This document shows positions 6,272 to 6,750 of a DNA stretch of 6,750 nt, piece by piece. Position numbers and translations under genes: made by a program. Position 1 is the first letter of the stretch; each line of letters starts with the position of its first letter. This DNA is from Deltaproteobacteria bacterium. GTDB taxonomy: Bacteria; Desulfobacterota; UBA8473. The stretch is from NCBI GenBank assembly GCA_030643245.1, contig DAOWME010000170.1, positions 1-6,750 of the forward strand, in the 5' to 3' direction. The notes under the pieces are model-generated. The model saw only the letters and a program-made list of their open reading frames with translations. It was not told where the DNA came from and did no database searches.

Positions 6272-6436
6272 GTATTCCTGCGGTCAAAATCTTCGTCTTC
6301 CTTGACCTTGCAAAAAATATCTCATTTCTGGATGAATACAAACGAGAACTCTGCGCCAAGCATTGGTGACAAATGGATCGCGTATTCCTGTGGGTAATAT
6401 CTTCATCTTACTTGACAAAATATCTCATTTGCGGAT
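6272..6436 (+). repeat. Imperfect direct duplication
   Basis: Segment 6272-6333 (62 bp) and segment 6382-6436 (55 bp) align along their length, sharing GTATTCCTG, ATCTTC.TCTT, CTTGA, AAAATATCTCATTT and GGAT, with one gap of 7 bases and scattered substitutions. A further TATTCCTGTGG occurs at 6664-6674. Their role is unknown. Confidence 0.65.
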
Positions 6437-6447
6437 AGGCGCTAGTG
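6424..6447 (+). repeat. 24-bp dispersed repeat, copy 2
   Basis: Same orientation and 21 of 24 matches with 4223-4246 in the tupA leader region. It forms the right end of the second direct-duplication copy and extends it to GGCGCTAGTG. Confidence 0.65.
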
Positions 6448-6511
6448 CAAGGCGAGCATACGAAACAAGGGGGACAACAGCGGCTAAAGCAGATTTTAAC
6501 CTGTGCCGATT

Positions 6512-6540
6512 ATAATACATTCATTCGAGAAGTTAGTCAA
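6512..6540 (-). promoter_or_regulatory. Putative sigma70-type promoter toward the mutase
   Basis: On the - strand TTGACT (6540-6535, five of six), a 17-bp spacer and TATTAT (6517-6512, five of six). This is the best promoter match seen in the window. Transcription from about 6505 would reach the mutase ATG after a leader of some 440 nt that carries the repeat mosaic. It lies 28 bp from the left end of the MITE-like element. Confidence 0.45.
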
Positions 6541-6567
6541 GTTTCCATCTAGAAATCAGCAATTCTA

Positions 6568-6750
6568 AGGGACGTGGCCGAAACAACTTCCCCAACTATG
6601 CATTTCATCTTCAGGCCATCTTTGCCCGATCTTCAAACACAAAATCCTCGAAATAGGCAAAACTATTCCTGTGGTTTTGTATTTTCAGATCGAACAAATC
6701 TAACCTAAATCTGAGCGCCAATTTGAGAAAGTTATTTCGGCCACGTCCCT
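6568..6750. mobile_element. MITE-like long inverted repeat
   Basis: The terminal 28 bp, 6568-6595, are an inverted copy of 6723-6750 (25 of 28). Deeper in, 6627-6647 pairs with 6673-6692 (15 of 18 over the best part), and the stretch between is still recognisably complementary. The whole is therefore a decayed palindrome with arms of about 80 bp and a loop at about 6648-6672. It encodes no protein, and its right arm recurs at 1-55. This fits a non-autonomous element mobilised by a transposase in trans, but no transposase is in the window. The right end coincides with the window edge, so target-site duplications cannot be judged. Confidence 0.6.

Larger units (their letters stand above)
6065..6567. 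other. Gene-free repeat mosaic upstream of the mutase
   Basis: About 500 bp with no convincing gene on either strand. It contains the mutase ribosome binding site, two short palindromes (6200-6222, 6235-6266), an imperfect direct duplication (6272-6333 and 6382-6436), the second 24-bp repeat (6424-6447) and a - strand promoter (6512-6540). A segment GCCCATCCATAAA (6159-6171) also occurs on the opposite strand at 4227-4239, next to the tup promoter. Confidence 0.65.

Noticed and set aside
6021..6359. 112-codon - strand reading frame upstream of and overlapping the mutase start
   Set aside because: It runs through the palindromes and direct repeats, has a low-complexity polar composition, resembles no family I know and overlaps the mutase gene by 44 bp in another frame. 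Treated as non-coding.
6412..6440. Perfect TTGACA on the + strand as a promoter
   Set aside because: The best -10 at 16-18 bp spacing (GATAGG) matches only three of six bases, and no + strand gene follows in the window.

Overview
The window reads as chromosomal DNA of an anaerobic bacterium, most likely a Desulfobacterota (deltaproteobacterial) sulfate reducer or syntroph. This is inferred from gene content (TupABC tungstate importer, a B12-type acyl-CoA mutase subunit, an IlvD of the oxygen-sensitive type) and from REP/MITE-like intergenic repeats of a kind common in that group. No marker gene fixes the taxonomy.

Layout. Bases 1-55 are one end of a repeat that reappears at the far end of the window. 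ilvD (dihydroxy-acid dehydratase, + strand, 218-1885) follows with a strong ribosome binding site. It is convergent with, and overlaps by 17 nt, a three-gene tungstate ABC transporter operon on the - strand: tupA (4131-3304, substrate-binding protein, GTG start), tupB (3294-2605, permease) and tupC (2564-1869, ATPase). Upstream of tupA is a 253-bp gap. It holds a plausible promoter, a potential antiterminator helix and a very good intrinsic terminator ending just before the tupA ribosome binding site, which together look like a transcription attenuator. The same gap also holds two interspersed repeat fragments. Next, also on the - strand, is a 559-aa methylmalonyl-CoA mutase-family large subunit (6064-4385) without a B12-binding domain. 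Several of its active-site positions differ from true methylmalonyl-CoA mutase. The last 686 bp contain no credible gene. They are a mosaic of hairpins, direct repeats and a roughly 183-bp MITE-like inverted repeat, with one good sigma70-type promoter pointing back toward the mutase gene.

How it fits together. IlvD serves valine/isoleucine (and pantothenate precursor) synthesis and is not in an ilv operon here. TupABC brings in tungstate, which anaerobes use in tungsten formate dehydrogenases and aldehyde:ferredoxin oxidoreductases. The mutase should rearrange the carbon skeleton of an acyl-CoA with a B12 subunit encoded elsewhere; its residues argue against methylmalonyl/succinyl-CoA as substrate. 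The two points most worth following up are the candidate tup attenuator and the altered mutase active site.
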